A DNA stretch of 54,976 bases, taken from NCBI RefSeq assembly GCF_000955955.1, contig NZ_JYJG01000130.1, positions 1 to 54,976 on the forward strand. Direction: 5' to 3'. The notes under the pieces were generated by a model. That model was given only the letters and a program-made list of their open reading frames with translations, ran no database searches and was not told the origin of the DNA. The position numbers and the translations under genes are program-made. Positions 18,617-26,755 of this stretch are shown here, one piece after another (position 1 is the first letter of the stretch; each line of letters opens with the position of its first letter). Source of the DNA: Lentzea aerocolonigenes. Its GTDB lineage: Bacteria; Actinomycetota; Actinomycetes; Mycobacteriales; Pseudonocardiaceae.

Positions 18617-19817
18617 GGCACTCGCTGAACCGGTGGTGCGCGTCCGCCGCGGGTGGATGGCGTGGTTGTTCTGCGCGAACCTGGGGCTGTGGCTGGCGGT
18701 CTACGCGCCGATCCAGGTGCTGTTGCCGCAGCAGGCCGAGCTGCTGGACAAGGGGAACAAGGAGCTCGTGTTCGGCATCGTCACCGGGTTCGGCGGCCTG
18801 GTGTCGCTCGTCGTGGTGCCGCTGATCGGGTTCCTGTCCGACCGCACGACCTCGCGGTTCGGCCGTCGCCACCCGTGGACGCTGGCCGGCGCCATCTTCG
18901 GCGCCGTCGGTCTCGCCGTGCTCGCCAACGCGCCGTCGGTCGTCGTGATGACCATCGGCTGGTGTCTGGTGCAGGCGGGAATCGGCGGCATGCTCGCCGC
19001 GCTGACCTCGGCTGTTCCGGACCGCGTGCCCGTCGAGCAACGGGCGCAGGTCGGCGGGCTCATCGGCATCAGCCAGATGCTCGGCACCGTGCTGGGCGCG
19101 GTCGTGGTGACGTTGCTGGTCAGCGGACTGCCGGCCGGCTACCTGGCATGCGCGGTCATCGTGCTGGCGGGCGCGATCTTCTTCGTGTTCCGCACGCCAG
19201 ACACCCAGCTCATCGTGAAGCCGGTCAAGCCGACGTTCTGGATCTCACCGCGTGAGCACCCCGACTTCGCGTGGGCCTGGGGTGGTCACCTGATGATCAA
19301 CCTCGGCAACGCGTTCGGGACGCTCTACCTCCTCTACTTCCTCGGTGACGTGGTCCACCACCCGTCGCCGGAGGACGGTCTGCTCGTGCTCATGGCGCTC
19401 TACGGGGTGGCACTCGCCGCAGGAGCGGTGCTGTTCGGCGCACGAAGTGATCGTTCTGGGCGTCGGAAGCCGTATGTCTACGGTGCTTCGGTCGTGATGG
19501 CGCTGGCGGCGTTGATCCTGGTCATCTGGCCGACCTGGACCGCGGTGCTGATCGCCTCCCCGTTGCTCGGCGTCGGGTTCGGCACGTACTGGGCGGTCGC
19601 GATCGCGTTGCTCACCCAGGTGCTGCCGGCGGCGTCAGATCGGGCCAAGGACCTGGGCGTGCTGAACGTGGCCAACGCGTTGCCGCAGGTCATCGCACCC
19701 TTGCTGACGGCGTTGATCCTGGCCAACCTGGGTGGCTACCGCGGCTTGTTCGCGGTGTCGGCGTTGGCGACGACGCTGGCGGCGGTGTTGATGAGTCGAG
19801 TGCGATCGGTGGTCTGA
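18606..19817 (+). CDS. MFS transporter, probable sugar/glycoside uptake
   Basis: About 403 residues with ten to twelve hydrophobic segments. The A-like motif GFLSDRTTSRFGRRHPW after helix 2 and GARSDRSGRRKPYVYG after helix 7 are MFS signatures. The RR-G-R-R-HPW pattern resembles the glycoside-pentoside-hexuronide and sucrose-type symporters. It starts at GTG 18606 behind AAAGG and overlaps the glucosidase end by 11 bp. From context it likely imports the glucoside hydrolysed by the upstream GH1 enzyme. The stop overlaps the following SDR start by one base. Confidence 0.86.
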   Translation: MVSEALAEPVVRVRRGWMAWLFCANLGLWLAVYAPIQVLLPQQAELLDKGNKELVFGIVTGFGGLVSLVVVPLIGFLSDRTTSRFGRRHPWTLAGAIFGAVGLAVLANAPSVVVMTIGWCLVQAGIGGMLAALTSAVPDRVPVEQRAQVGGLIGISQMLGTVLGAVVVTLLVSGLPAGYLACAVIVLAGAIFFVFRTPDTQLIVKPVKPTFWISPREHPDFAWAWGGHLMINLGNAFGTLYLLYFLGDVVHHPSPEDGLLVLMALYGVALAAGAVLFGARSDRSGRRKPYVYGASVVMALAALILVIWPTWTAVLIASPLLGVGFGTYWAVAIALLTQVLPAASDRAKDLGVLNVANALPQVIAPLLTALILANLGGYRGLFAVSALATTLAAVLMSRVRSVV

Positions 19818-20596
19818 TGCGTCTGTCCGGCAAGAGGGTTCTGGTCACGGGAGCGTCCCAGGGGATCGGGGCGGAGGCTGCCTTCCGGTTCGCTGGTCGA
19901 GGCGCGCACGTCGACCTTGTGGCCCGGAGCGCCGAACTGCTTGATCTACAGGTCAAACGGATCACCGAGTTCGGCGGCTCGGCGACCGCTCACGTGGCGG
20001 ATCTGTCGGACGCCGCGGAGATCCACGCGCTCGCCGAGAGCGTGGAAACGCCGGATGTGCTGGTGAACAACGCCGGTGTGGGCCGCTGGTTGTTCCTCGA
20101 CGACACGTCGGCCGACGAGCTGCAGACGATGACCTCGGTGCCGTACCTGGCGGCGTTGCTGCTGACCAGGGAGTACCTGGGAGCCATGCGGGCCAGGCGG
20201 TCCGGCTGGATCGTCAACGTGAACTCGCCGGTGTCGCGGCTGCCGATTCCCGGCTGCGTTGGTTACCAGTCATCGCGCTGGGCGTTGCGCGGCTTGACCG
20301 CATCTCTGCGCCTCGACCTGCGCGGCACCGGGGTCGGGATCAGCGAGGTCATCCCGGGCAAGGTTTCCAGCGAGTACTTCAACAACAACCCTGGCGCCGA
20401 GGAACGGATCCCGGCGATCGCGAAGCTCATCCCCACGGTCACGCCGGAGCAGTGCGCGAAGGCGATCGTCGACGCCGTGGAGAAGGAACGCGCCGAGCAC
20501 CTCTTCCCGTGGCAGCTCAAGGCGTTCGAGATCTCCGGCAGGCTCTTTCCGACCCTGACCTCATACCTGACCTGGAAGACCGGCACCCACCGTTAG
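19817..20596 (+). CDS. Short-chain dehydrogenase/reductase with YxxxR in place of YxxxK
   Basis: This 259-residue SDR overlaps the MFS stop (TGATG). Residues 8-17 give the cofactor motif TGASQGIGAE, and NNAGVG is present near residue 90. The catalytic segment reads NSPVSRLP...GYQSSRWALRG, so the active-site lysine of YxxxK is replaced by arginine. This is the third gene of the TetR-controlled glucoside operon and may oxidise or reduce the released aglycone or sugar. The Lys-to-Arg change may lower activity or indicate an altered mechanism. A hairpin terminator follows. Confidence 0.87.
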   Translation: MRLSGKRVLVTGASQGIGAEAAFRFAGRGAHVDLVARSAELLDLQVKRITEFGGSATAHVADLSDAAEIHALAESVETPDVLVNNAGVGRWLFLDDTSADELQTMTSVPYLAALLLTREYLGAMRARRSGWIVNVNSPVSRLPIPGCVGYQSSRWALRGLTASLRLDLRGTGVGISEVIPGKVSSEYFNNNPGAEERIPAIAKLIPTVTPEQCAKAIVDAVEKERAEHLFPWQLKAFEISGRLFPTLTSYLTWKTGTHR

Positions 20597-20608
20597 CAGG
20601 CAATGAAA

Positions 20609-20647
20609 ACGGCCCTTGCCTGCGCGGGAGGTGCAGACAAGGGCCGT
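20609..20647 (+). terminator. Hairpin terminator after the glucoside operon
   Basis: A 10-bp perfect stem, ACGGCCCTTG / CAAGGGCCGT, with a 19-nt loop lies 13 bp after the SDR stop. It is followed by GGTTGGT rather than a T-run. The rest of 20648-20843 shows no gene. Confidence 0.65.
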
Positions 20648-20843
20648 GGTTGGTGACCGCGGGCCGACGACGGTCGGGGAGGGTAGGTGCACGTCACCGG
20701 CCCGCGGGAATCTGTGGAGTTGTTGAGCTGACCGGGGTCCGCGATGTAGCGGTCGGGGGTTCGCACATCGCGGACCACCGGTCAGTAGGCCGTTTGCAGA
20801 CCTGGTCGTGTCGGGGGGACGCCAGGTCAGTCGCAAAGGCCCG

Positions 20844-21203
20844 TTAGTGGGCTCGAGCCACCGCGCGGCGGGTCCTGGTGACAGGAGGGGTCACCGGAGC
20901 CTCGCGCAGGTGGCGAGCCGGGCGCGGGGCGAGTCCGCCCGCAACCAGGTGTTCGTACGCGGCGCGCCACACCGAGCAAGGTGACTTCTGCTGGCGCCAA
21001 CGACCGGAGCACTCGGGGCAGTTGCCCTTCTCGTCCGGCTCGTGCGCTGCCAGCAGAGCACGCCATCCCTCGGTCAGCCGAGGGAGCTCGGATCGAGCCA
21101 CCGACAGGAGGGACGGGGCGTCAGCGCGGCTCGCCAGCTCCGTGAGCAGGTCGAGACGTTCCCACACAGCGTTGCGAAGAACCTGTCCGAGGATCGCGTC
21201 CAC
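20844..21203 (-). CDS. Hypothetical protein with a Cys-rich core, 119 aa
   Basis: It starts at GTG 21203. The N-terminal half is helical, and a GNCPECSGRW...SPCSVW segment follows near residue 62, giving three cysteines that could form an incomplete metal site. The C-terminal 30 residues are Arg/Pro/Thr-rich and probably disordered. It lies 10 bp after the 87-residue gene on the same strand. The pair is divergent from the NsdA-like regulator, which suggests functional linkage (inference). I do not recognise a named family. Confidence 0.65.
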   Translation of the reverse strand: MDAILGQVLRNAVWERLDLLTELASRADAPSLLSVARSELPRLTEGWRALLAAHEPDEKGNCPECSGRWRQQKSPCSVWRAAYEHLVAGGLAPRPARHLREAPVTPPVTRTRRAVARAH

Positions 21204-21213
21204 AACTTCACCG

Positions 21214-21477
21214 TCACCTTTCCGCCTGGTCGGCGGCTTCGCGTAGCGCAGCCCTGAGCTGTACGAGCTGGTCGTGGGACAAGACTGCCGTCTCCCCGGG
21301 AGGTCCGACCAGAACCACTTGGCCCTGAACGACCTTCACGGTGAGCTGGCGGTCCCGGTCGACCACGTCGCCGCAGCTGATCTGCCACGTCCGACGCTGC
21401 CCGGTCGTGCCGCGCCATGTGGATTCGGTGTCACCCGTCTCCACAATGGAGGTGGAGCTTGGGGAGGAGCTGTCCAC
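21214..21477 (-). CDS. Hypothetical small protein, 87 aa
   Basis: It starts at GTG 21477 with GAGAGGA about nine bases upstream. A Ser/Thr-rich N-terminus leads into a beta-rich core (RTWQISCGDVVDRDRQLTVKV, VVLVGPPGE) and a C-terminal amphipathic helix (LSHDQLVQLRAALREAADQ). It is soluble with no signal. It is first in a two-gene unit with the Cys-containing 119-residue protein and is divergent from the HTH/TPR regulator. The family is not recognised. Confidence 0.65.
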   Translation of the reverse strand: MDSSSPSSTSIVETGDTESTWRGTTGQRRTWQISCGDVVDRDRQLTVKVVQGQVVLVGPPGETAVLSHDQLVQLRAALREAADQAER

Positions 21478-21693
21478 TATCGGTCGTTCCTCTCCGTGCT
21501 CACTCGCTTACCGGAATCTAGATTGCGATGATTCATGCCGGAACGGGACGTCACAGCGCTGACCGGTGGAAGTCTTACGGTGAGCGGTAGGCGGTGTTCG
21601 GTAGAGCCGATCAGCTCCGCCGAAGAGGACTTCTCGACTCGGGGACCTGCCCCTAGTCTGCCGATGACGCCCAACGGACTGTGAGGGTGCGCG

Positions 21694-23076
21694 ATGAACA
21701 CCATGAGTTCCCAGGGCTCTCCGATTCCCGCCGAGGTGTGGGACCAGCAGGAGATGCGGGACGCACTGGCCCGACGAGAGATCAGCTCGGTCTACCGGCT
21801 GCTCCGACGGCACGGCGTGTCCCAGCGCCAGATCGCGGCGCTCACTGGGCAGTCGCAGTCCGAAGTCTCGGAGATCCTCAAGGGACGCCAGGTGATGGCA
21901 TATGACGTCCTGACGCGGATCGCCATTGGCTTGGGTGTCCCACGTGGATACATGGGTCTCGCCTATGACGAGACAACGGCAGTGAGGGTGGCCGCAACTG
22001 CGGACTCACCCCATCCTGAGGAGGACGAGTCGGTGAAGCGTCGGAAGTTCCTCGCGCACGCCGCCGCCGTGACAGTGGGCGCGGCCGTGTTCGGAGCGGA
22101 CTCCGGGTCGTGGGTTTCTCACCCCACACAGACTCCGGCTCCGGGACGCATCGGCATGACCGATGTGTGCCAGGTCGAAGCGGCGACGCGGGCTCTGCGT
22201 GCCCTGGACTACCAGTACGGCGGCGGTTCCTGCCGCGACGCGGTGGTCGCCCAGCTGTCCTGGGGACAGCAGATGCTCGGTGCGAGCTCAACGGACGTGG
22301 TTCGTCAGCGCCTCTACGTCGCGCTGGCCGACCTGCACAACCTCGCCGGCTGGACGTCGTTCGACACGGGCCTGATGGACTCGGCCCGCAACCACTTCGG
22401 TCAGGCGCTCGACCTCGCCAAGCAGGGTGAGAACGAGGCGCTGATGGCGAACATCCTGTACCGCATGGGCCGGGTCTACTTGCACCAGAACGCCCCCGAC
22501 GACGCGCTGAAGGTGTTCCAGCTGGGTCAGCTGGCCGCGCAGAACTCGGGTTCCAAGCTCGCGGTGGGCATCCTGTGCGCGAACGAGGCCTGGGCCTACG
22601 CGAAGATGGGTTCCGACGAGCAGGCGCTCAAGCTGCTCGGCCGCGCGCGCGACGAGTTCTCCCGCGCGAACGTCACCGAAGCCCCAGCCTGGGCCAAGTT
22701 CTTCAACGAGATCGGCCTCTCGTCCATGATCGGCACGGTGCACACGGAGCTGGCACAGACGGTGGACGCCAAGTACACGAGGACCGCCATTCCTGCGCTG
22801 TCCAAGGCGATCAACAACTTCGGTGACGAGTACGCGCGCAGCCGCTCGTTCAACCTGACCTCGATGGCCATCAACCACCTGCTCGAGGGCGACATCGACC
22901 ACGGCGCCAAGATCGGTCGCCAGGCCGTCGACCTGTCGGAAAGCCTCAAGTCGGTGCGCACGAAGCAGCGCATGGAGCCGCTTCGTCAAGAGGCCGAGAA
23001 GCGCCGCAACAACCCCGAGGCCCGCGAGCTCGCGGACCGCGTCGCCCGCTTCACCGGCACCGAGTCGGCCGCCTGA
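21694..23076 (+). CDS. XRE-type HTH regulator with TPR-like C-terminal domain (NsdA-like)
   Basis: This 460-residue protein starts at ATG 21694 behind GAGGG. The N-terminal HTH (about 38-90) reads RHGVSQRQIAALTGQSQSEVSE. A short linker contains RRKFLAHAAAVTVGAAVFG (about 118-136), which resembles a twin-arginine signal but sits internally. The remaining 300 residues are tetratricopeptide-like helical pairs (ANILYRMGRVYLHQ, AYAKMGSDEQALKLLGRA). This architecture is typical of NsdA-type regulators of sporulation and antibiotic production in streptomycetes. A TAGTCT -10-like element lies at 21654-21659. Targets are unknown. Confidence 0.85.
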   Translation: MNTMSSQGSPIPAEVWDQQEMRDALARREISSVYRLLRRHGVSQRQIAALTGQSQSEVSEILKGRQVMAYDVLTRIAIGLGVPRGYMGLAYDETTAVRVAATADSPHPEEDESVKRRKFLAHAAAVTVGAAVFGADSGSWVSHPTQTPAPGRIGMTDVCQVEAATRALRALDYQYGGGSCRDAVVAQLSWGQQMLGASSTDVVRQRLYVALADLHNLAGWTSFDTGLMDSARNHFGQALDLAKQGENEALMANILYRMGRVYLHQNAPDDALKVFQLGQLAAQNSGSKLAVGILCANEAWAYAKMGSDEQALKLLGRARDEFSRANVTEAPAWAKFFNEIGLSSMIGTVHTELAQTVDAKYTRTAIPALSKAINNFGDEYARSRSFNLTSMAINHLLEGDIDHGAKIGRQAVDLSESLKSVRTKQRMEPLRQEAEKRRNNPEARELADRVARFTGTESAA

Positions 23077-23227
23077 GCCATCTCGTTTGGGTCCTATAGC
23101 ACCACTTTTGGATGGTGTGGGACACGAACCGGTAACGCCAGGACCTTCTCCCACGAATGCAGCATCGACGGGCGAGAAATCCACGCCTAAGGTGCGGCAG
23201 GTCGGGGCGAAGGACGAGGTGCGGCGC

Positions 23228-23509
23228 GTGAGCCTTACTCGGAGGTGGCGTTCCAGGAGAGCGCTGCGGTCCGCGCAGTTGCTCGACGAGGTGGTGGACA
23301 CCCAGTTGCCGCTGCTGGCGGCGTTCGACGAGGAGCGACGGCGCAGGTCAGCCGACTACCTCGCGGAACTGGTGGCGCTGGCGCAGGACTACCGGTACTA
23401 CGCGAACGGCTGGATCGACAGCCGTGAGCTCGACCGCCGCGGTCAGCGGACGATGAACCGGCTGGCGCGCATGCGTGAGGAATCTTCGGCTCGACTGATC
23501 ACCGACTAG
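23228..23509 (+). CDS. Hypothetical basic/helical protein, 93 aa
   Basis: A GTG at 23228 gives MSLTRRWRSRRALRSAQLL; GGACGAGG lies 7-14 bases upstream. The frame is open further upstream (to 23087), but that part has non-coding character. The product is Arg-rich, highly helical and soluble, with YLAELVALAQDYRYYANG in the middle. It lies 150 bp after the HTH/TPR gene. A weak CACCA/TGGTG hairpin near 23100 separates them. The family is not recognised. Confidence 0.6.
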   Translation: MSLTRRWRSRRALRSAQLLDEVVDTQLPLLAAFDEERRRRSADYLAELVALAQDYRYYANGWIDSRELDRRGQRTMNRLARMREESSARLITD

Positions 23510-23575
23510 TCCGTTCGTGGGCAGCTCGTCGCGCTGATCGGACCACTCACCGAGTGCGGTCGGAGATCATGCGGA

Positions 23576-23591
23576 TGTTTCACGTTGAACA
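23576..23591. other. parS-like site (candidate ParB binding site)
   Basis: TGTTTCACGTTGAACA matches the parS consensus TGTTTCACGTGAAACA at 14 of 16 positions, with one half-site perfect. It is intergenic, one base beyond the stop of the SDR gene. The conserved pknB block suggests the window is origin-proximal, where parS sites cluster. A two-base mismatch means binding must be tested. Confidence 0.4.
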
Positions 23592-23592
23592 A

Positions 23593-24303
23593 TCACCAGG
23601 GCACCGGTCCGCTGTGGTCGAACAGGCCTCCGGTCGGACCGTCGTCGGGCAGAGTCGCCAGCCTGATCGCGATCCTGGCTCCCTCCGCAGGTGTGTCCCT
23701 CCCCTGGAAGCCGTTGAGATCGGTCGCCACGTAACCGGGGCAAGCCGCGTTGACCTTGATGTTCGTGAGTTCCTTGGCGTACTGGACGGTGAGCGCGTTC
23801 AGGAACGTCTTCGACGGCGTGTAGGTCCCGTTGGCCTCGCCGAACTCCGCTCCTGGCGTGGTCTGCAGCGTCAGTGACGCGAGGTGGCTCGACTGGTTCA
23901 CGATCCGCGGCCGGGCGGAACGGGCCAGCAGCGGCAGCATCGCGTTGGTGACCCGGAGGACGCCGATCACGTTGGTCTCCAGCACCTCGCGCAGGCTTTC
24001 CGGTGTGGCGGCGGACGGCGCCGCGGGCCACACTCCGGCGATCGCCGCGTTGTTGACCAGCACATCGAGGCGGCCGAACCGTTCCTCGAACAGCGCCACT
24101 GCCGCCTGGACGCTCTCGTCGTCGGTGACGTCCAACGGCACGGCGAACGCGTCGACGCCGTTCGCCCGGAGCTTCTCGGCGGCTTCCTCGCCCTTCTGCA
24201 GGTCCCTCGCGCCGACTCCGACGGTCATGCCGAGCCCTGCCGTGATCTCGTAGCCGATGCCCTTGTTCGCGCCGGTGACCAGCGCAATCGTCTGTTCGTT
24301 CAT
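23593..24303 (-). CDS. Short-chain dehydrogenase/reductase
   Basis: This 236-residue classical SDR starts at ATG 24303; the longer open frame upstream runs into the divergent lysR gene and is not used. It has TGANKGIGYE (cofactor), NNAAIAG, and the catalytic Ser in NQSSHLAS with Tyr-x-x-x-Lys as YTPSK. The carbonyl-reductase-like pattern suggests reduction of a small ketone or aldehyde. It is divergent from a LysR regulator with a perfect inverted repeat between them, so it is very probably that regulator's target. Confidence 0.88.
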   Translation of the reverse strand: MNEQTIALVTGANKGIGYEITAGLGMTVGVGARDLQKGEEAAEKLRANGVDAFAVPLDVTDDESVQAAVALFEERFGRLDVLVNNAAIAGVWPAAPSAATPESLREVLETNVIGVLRVTNAMLPLLARSARPRIVNQSSHLASLTLQTTPGAEFGEANGTYTPSKTFLNALTVQYAKELTNIKVNAACPGYVATDLNGFQGRDTPAEGARIAIRLATLPDDGPTGGLFDHSGPVPW

Positions 24304-24314
24304 GCAATTGATCG

Positions 24315-24338
24315 TGGTCTTGCGGGCTCTGAAGACCA
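24315..24338. promoter_or_regulatory. LysR-type operator between the SDR and lysR genes
   Basis: A perfect 7-bp inverted repeat, TGGTCTT-N10-AAGACCA, lies in the 70-bp divergent gap, 12 bp before the SDR start and 36 bp before the LysR start. The position and the T...A dyad fit a LysR recognition site. Confidence 0.65.
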
Positions 24339-24373
24339 ACATCACTTCGGTGGCGCAGCGATACCCGGCAGGT

Positions 24374-25219
24374 ATGGATAACGTGAACGACGTGGAGACC
24401 AGAGAGCTCCGGTACTTCGTCGCCCTCGCGGAAGAGCTGCACTTCGGCCGGGCCGCCGAACGTCTCGGCATCGCGCAGCCGCCGCTGTCCAGGACGATCG
24501 CCCAGCTCGAACACCGGCTCGGCGTCCAGCTGTTCGCGCGGACCAGTCGCAAGGTCTCGCTCACCGACGCGGGCGCGGTGCTGCTGGGCGAGGGGAGGGC
24601 GATCCTCGGCGCGGTCGCCGCGGCGGAGAGGCGCACGCGGACCGTCGACCGGCCGTCGCTGGTGCTGGCCGCCAAGGCGGGTGGTTCCAGCGAGCTGCTG
24701 GCAAAGCTGCTCGACGCCTACGCCGCCGAACCGGGTGCGGTCGCCGTCGACCTGCTGCTGTGCGAGGCCCACACCTCGAAACCGCTGCTCGACGGTCGTG
24801 CCGACGTGGCGCTCCTGCACGAGCCGTTCGACTCGACCGCCGGACTCGACGTCGAGACCCTGTACAGCGAGAGTCAGTTCGCGGTCCTGTCCAGTTCGCA
24901 CCCACTGGCCGGCGCTGGACAGCTGAGGATGGCCGACGTCATCGACCTGCCGGAGCTCGCGCGCTGGCCGGAGCCCGACGGCACGTACCTTCCCGGCCCC
25001 GGCGTGGAAGTGCACAACCTGACGCAGCTGTTCCAGATGATCTCGCTCGGCCGTGCGGTCGCGGTCATGCCGGAAGTCGTCCGCGCGGGTCTGCTCGAAG
25101 GCCTGGTCGCGATACCCGTGGTGGACGCGCCGAGGGTGACGACGGTGATCGCGTGGCCACCGCACAGCAGGTCGCGTGCAGTTGCCGACCTGGTCCGCGT
25201 GGCGACGGGGTTCAGCTGA
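24374..25219 (+). CDS. LysR-family transcriptional regulator
   Basis: This 281-residue protein starts at ATG 24374. The N-terminal winged HTH (about 7-66) reads ELRYFVALAEELHFGRAAERLGIAQPPLSR, followed by the LysR linker helix and a periplasmic-binding-like effector domain (about 95-280). It is divergent from an SDR across a perfect inverted repeat and most likely activates or represses that gene in response to a small molecule. The stop overlaps the convergent copD stop region by 8 bp. Confidence 0.9.
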   Translation: MDNVNDVETRELRYFVALAEELHFGRAAERLGIAQPPLSRTIAQLEHRLGVQLFARTSRKVSLTDAGAVLLGEGRAILGAVAAAERRTRTVDRPSLVLAAKAGGSSELLAKLLDAYAAEPGAVAVDLLLCEAHTSKPLLDGRADVALLHEPFDSTAGLDVETLYSESQFAVLSSSHPLAGAGQLRMADVIDLPELARWPEPDGTYLPGPGVEVHNLTQLFQMISLGRAVAVMPEVVRAGLLEGLVAIPVVDAPRVTTVIAWPPHSRSRAVADLVRVATGFS

Positions 25220-26231
25220 CGGGTGCGCGGCTGAGCACCACCGCGAGGCCGAACGCGACACCCATGATGGTCACCTCCAGCACGGCCCACTGCACGATCG
25301 CGGTGACCTTGTGCTGGGAGATCTTCGGCAGCAACCGCCACCGGATGTGCGCGCCGAGCAGTGCGATCGCTCCGGCACACAGCGCCTTGCCGATGAGCAA
25401 CAAGCCGTAGCCGGTCGTGACCAGCGACTGCGGGAACGGCACGACGGGGTTGAGGACCAGCTCCAGCAGTCCGTTGAACAGGCCCGTCACCGCGACGACG
25501 ATCAGGCTGATGGTCGCGACCTTCGAGAACTTCGGCAGCGCGACCGCCAGCAGTCCCTTGCGGTAGGCGACCAGTGCCATCAACGCGCCGAGCCCGCCCG
25601 CCCAGGCCGCGGCGCCCAGCACGTGCAGCTCCATGGAGACCATCGAGTAGTCGTGGTACTTCCAGTTGGAGGCGTGCCCGGTCACCGGGATCGGCAGCAG
25701 CCCGAACATCGAGATGAGAATCCGCAGCTCAGCGGGTATGGACTCGCCGCTGCGCACCGCCATCACGCCGATGATCAGATAGACGAACGCGCAGGCCGCG
25801 CTGAACAGGAGACCCTTGCCCGCGCCGACGTTCGCGATGTAGTCGATGGCGTTGGCGATGCTGACGTTGCTGCCCGGCCGCAGCTCGGCGGCCTGCAGCA
25901 CGATCGCCAGCAGCGCCGTGATCACCCAGACGGCGGCGGCGATGACCGCGGCCGGCCGGGCGAGCTTCATGACCGGTTCGGTGTGCGTGGGCCGGTCGAA
26001 GCCGAGCAGCTTCGGCAGGATCGACAGCCCGACGACGATCGTCGCCGAGATGTCGAGCAGCACCCGCGTGACCGGAAGGCCGTACCGGACCGCCGCCCCG
26101 GCGTCCACGACCCCGGCGACCACGACAGGTGGTGCCAGCACGAGGCCGAGCGCGATGCCCGCGAAAGCGCCGAGGACGAGCCCGGCGAGCACGCGGTAGT
26201 GGGAGGGGACGGCGGTCCGGACGGTGCTCAT
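25212..26231 (-). CDS. copD: CopD-family copper transport membrane protein
   Basis: This 339-residue protein from ATG 26231 has about eight or nine hydrophobic helices and the CopD domain in its second half (GGLGALMALVAYRKG, FSKVATISLIVVAVTGLFNG). The family moves or handles copper across the membrane with CopC. It overlaps copC by 4 bp (ATGA). It is last in a four-gene unit with copC, ycnI and a small membrane protein. The longer open frame up to 26306 is an overlap artefact inside copC. Confidence 0.88.
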   Translation of the reverse strand: MSTVRTAVPSHYRVLAGLVLGAFAGIALGLVLAPPVVVAGVVDAGAAVRYGLPVTRVLLDISATIVVGLSILPKLLGFDRPTHTEPVMKLARPAAVIAAAVWVITALLAIVLQAAELRPGSNVSIANAIDYIANVGAGKGLLFSAACAFVYLIIGVMAVRSGESIPAELRILISMFGLLPIPVTGHASNWKYHDYSMVSMELHVLGAAAWAGGLGALMALVAYRKGLLAVALPKFSKVATISLIVVAVTGLFNGLLELVLNPVVPFPQSLVTTGYGLLLIGKALCAGAIALLGAHIRWRLLPKISQHKVTAIVQWAVLEVTIMGVAFGLAVVLSRAPVS

Positions 26232-26755
26232 GCCTTCGCGTCCCCGCCACCGCGCAGGGCGAAGAACACGCCGCCACCGAGCAGCACCACGGCGCCGACG
26301 ATCCACACCCAGATGGGCAGGCCGTCGCTCGAGCCGCTGTCGGGGGCGTTCTCGGCCGCGACCTGGCGAGGCGTGCCGGTGCCGTCCTTCGTGAGCGTGA
26401 ACGTCAGCTCACCGGAGACGGGGTGGCCGTCCGCGGACAGGATGCGGTAACCGATCTTGTACTGCCCTGCCTTGCCGAGCGCGTCGATCTTCTGGCTGAC
26501 CGCGGTGTCCTTGATCGTCGGGTCGCCGGCGACCTCGTAGTGGCCGCCGCTCGAGTCGATCACCGTGATCGCGTTGATGCCCTGGCCGCCCTGCACGTCC
26601 TGGTCGAACGTCAGCGTGACCGTCGACGGACCGACCTCCAGCGAGGTCTTGTCCTTCGGGTCGCTGCTGATCAGTGCGTTGTGCGCCGCCGCGGGAGCGG
26701 CCGTGGCGAGCACGGCCGCACCAGCGAACAGGAACGCGACTAGTGCGCGCTTCAT
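26228..26755 (-). CDS. copC: CopC-domain copper-binding protein, exported and membrane anchored
   Basis: This 175-residue protein has a signal peptide (1-24, cleavage after APAAA). The mature N-terminus begins AHNALISSDP, giving the His1 copper ligand. A DGHPVSGELTF segment supplies the conserved Asp/His ligands. A C-terminal membrane helix (LPIWVWIVGAVVLLGGGVFFAL) anchors it outside the cell. It binds Cu(II) and hands it to CopD. It overlaps both neighbours by 4 bp, so the operon is translationally coupled. Confidence 0.92.
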   Translation of the reverse strand: MKRALVAFLFAGAAVLATAAPAAAHNALISSDPKDKTSLEVGPSTVTLTFDQDVQGGQGINAITVIDSSGGHYEVAGDPTIKDTAVSQKIDALGKAGQYKIGYRILSADGHPVSGELTFTLTKDGTGTPRQVAAENAPDSGSSDGLPIWVWIVGAVVLLGGGVFFALRGGGDAKA

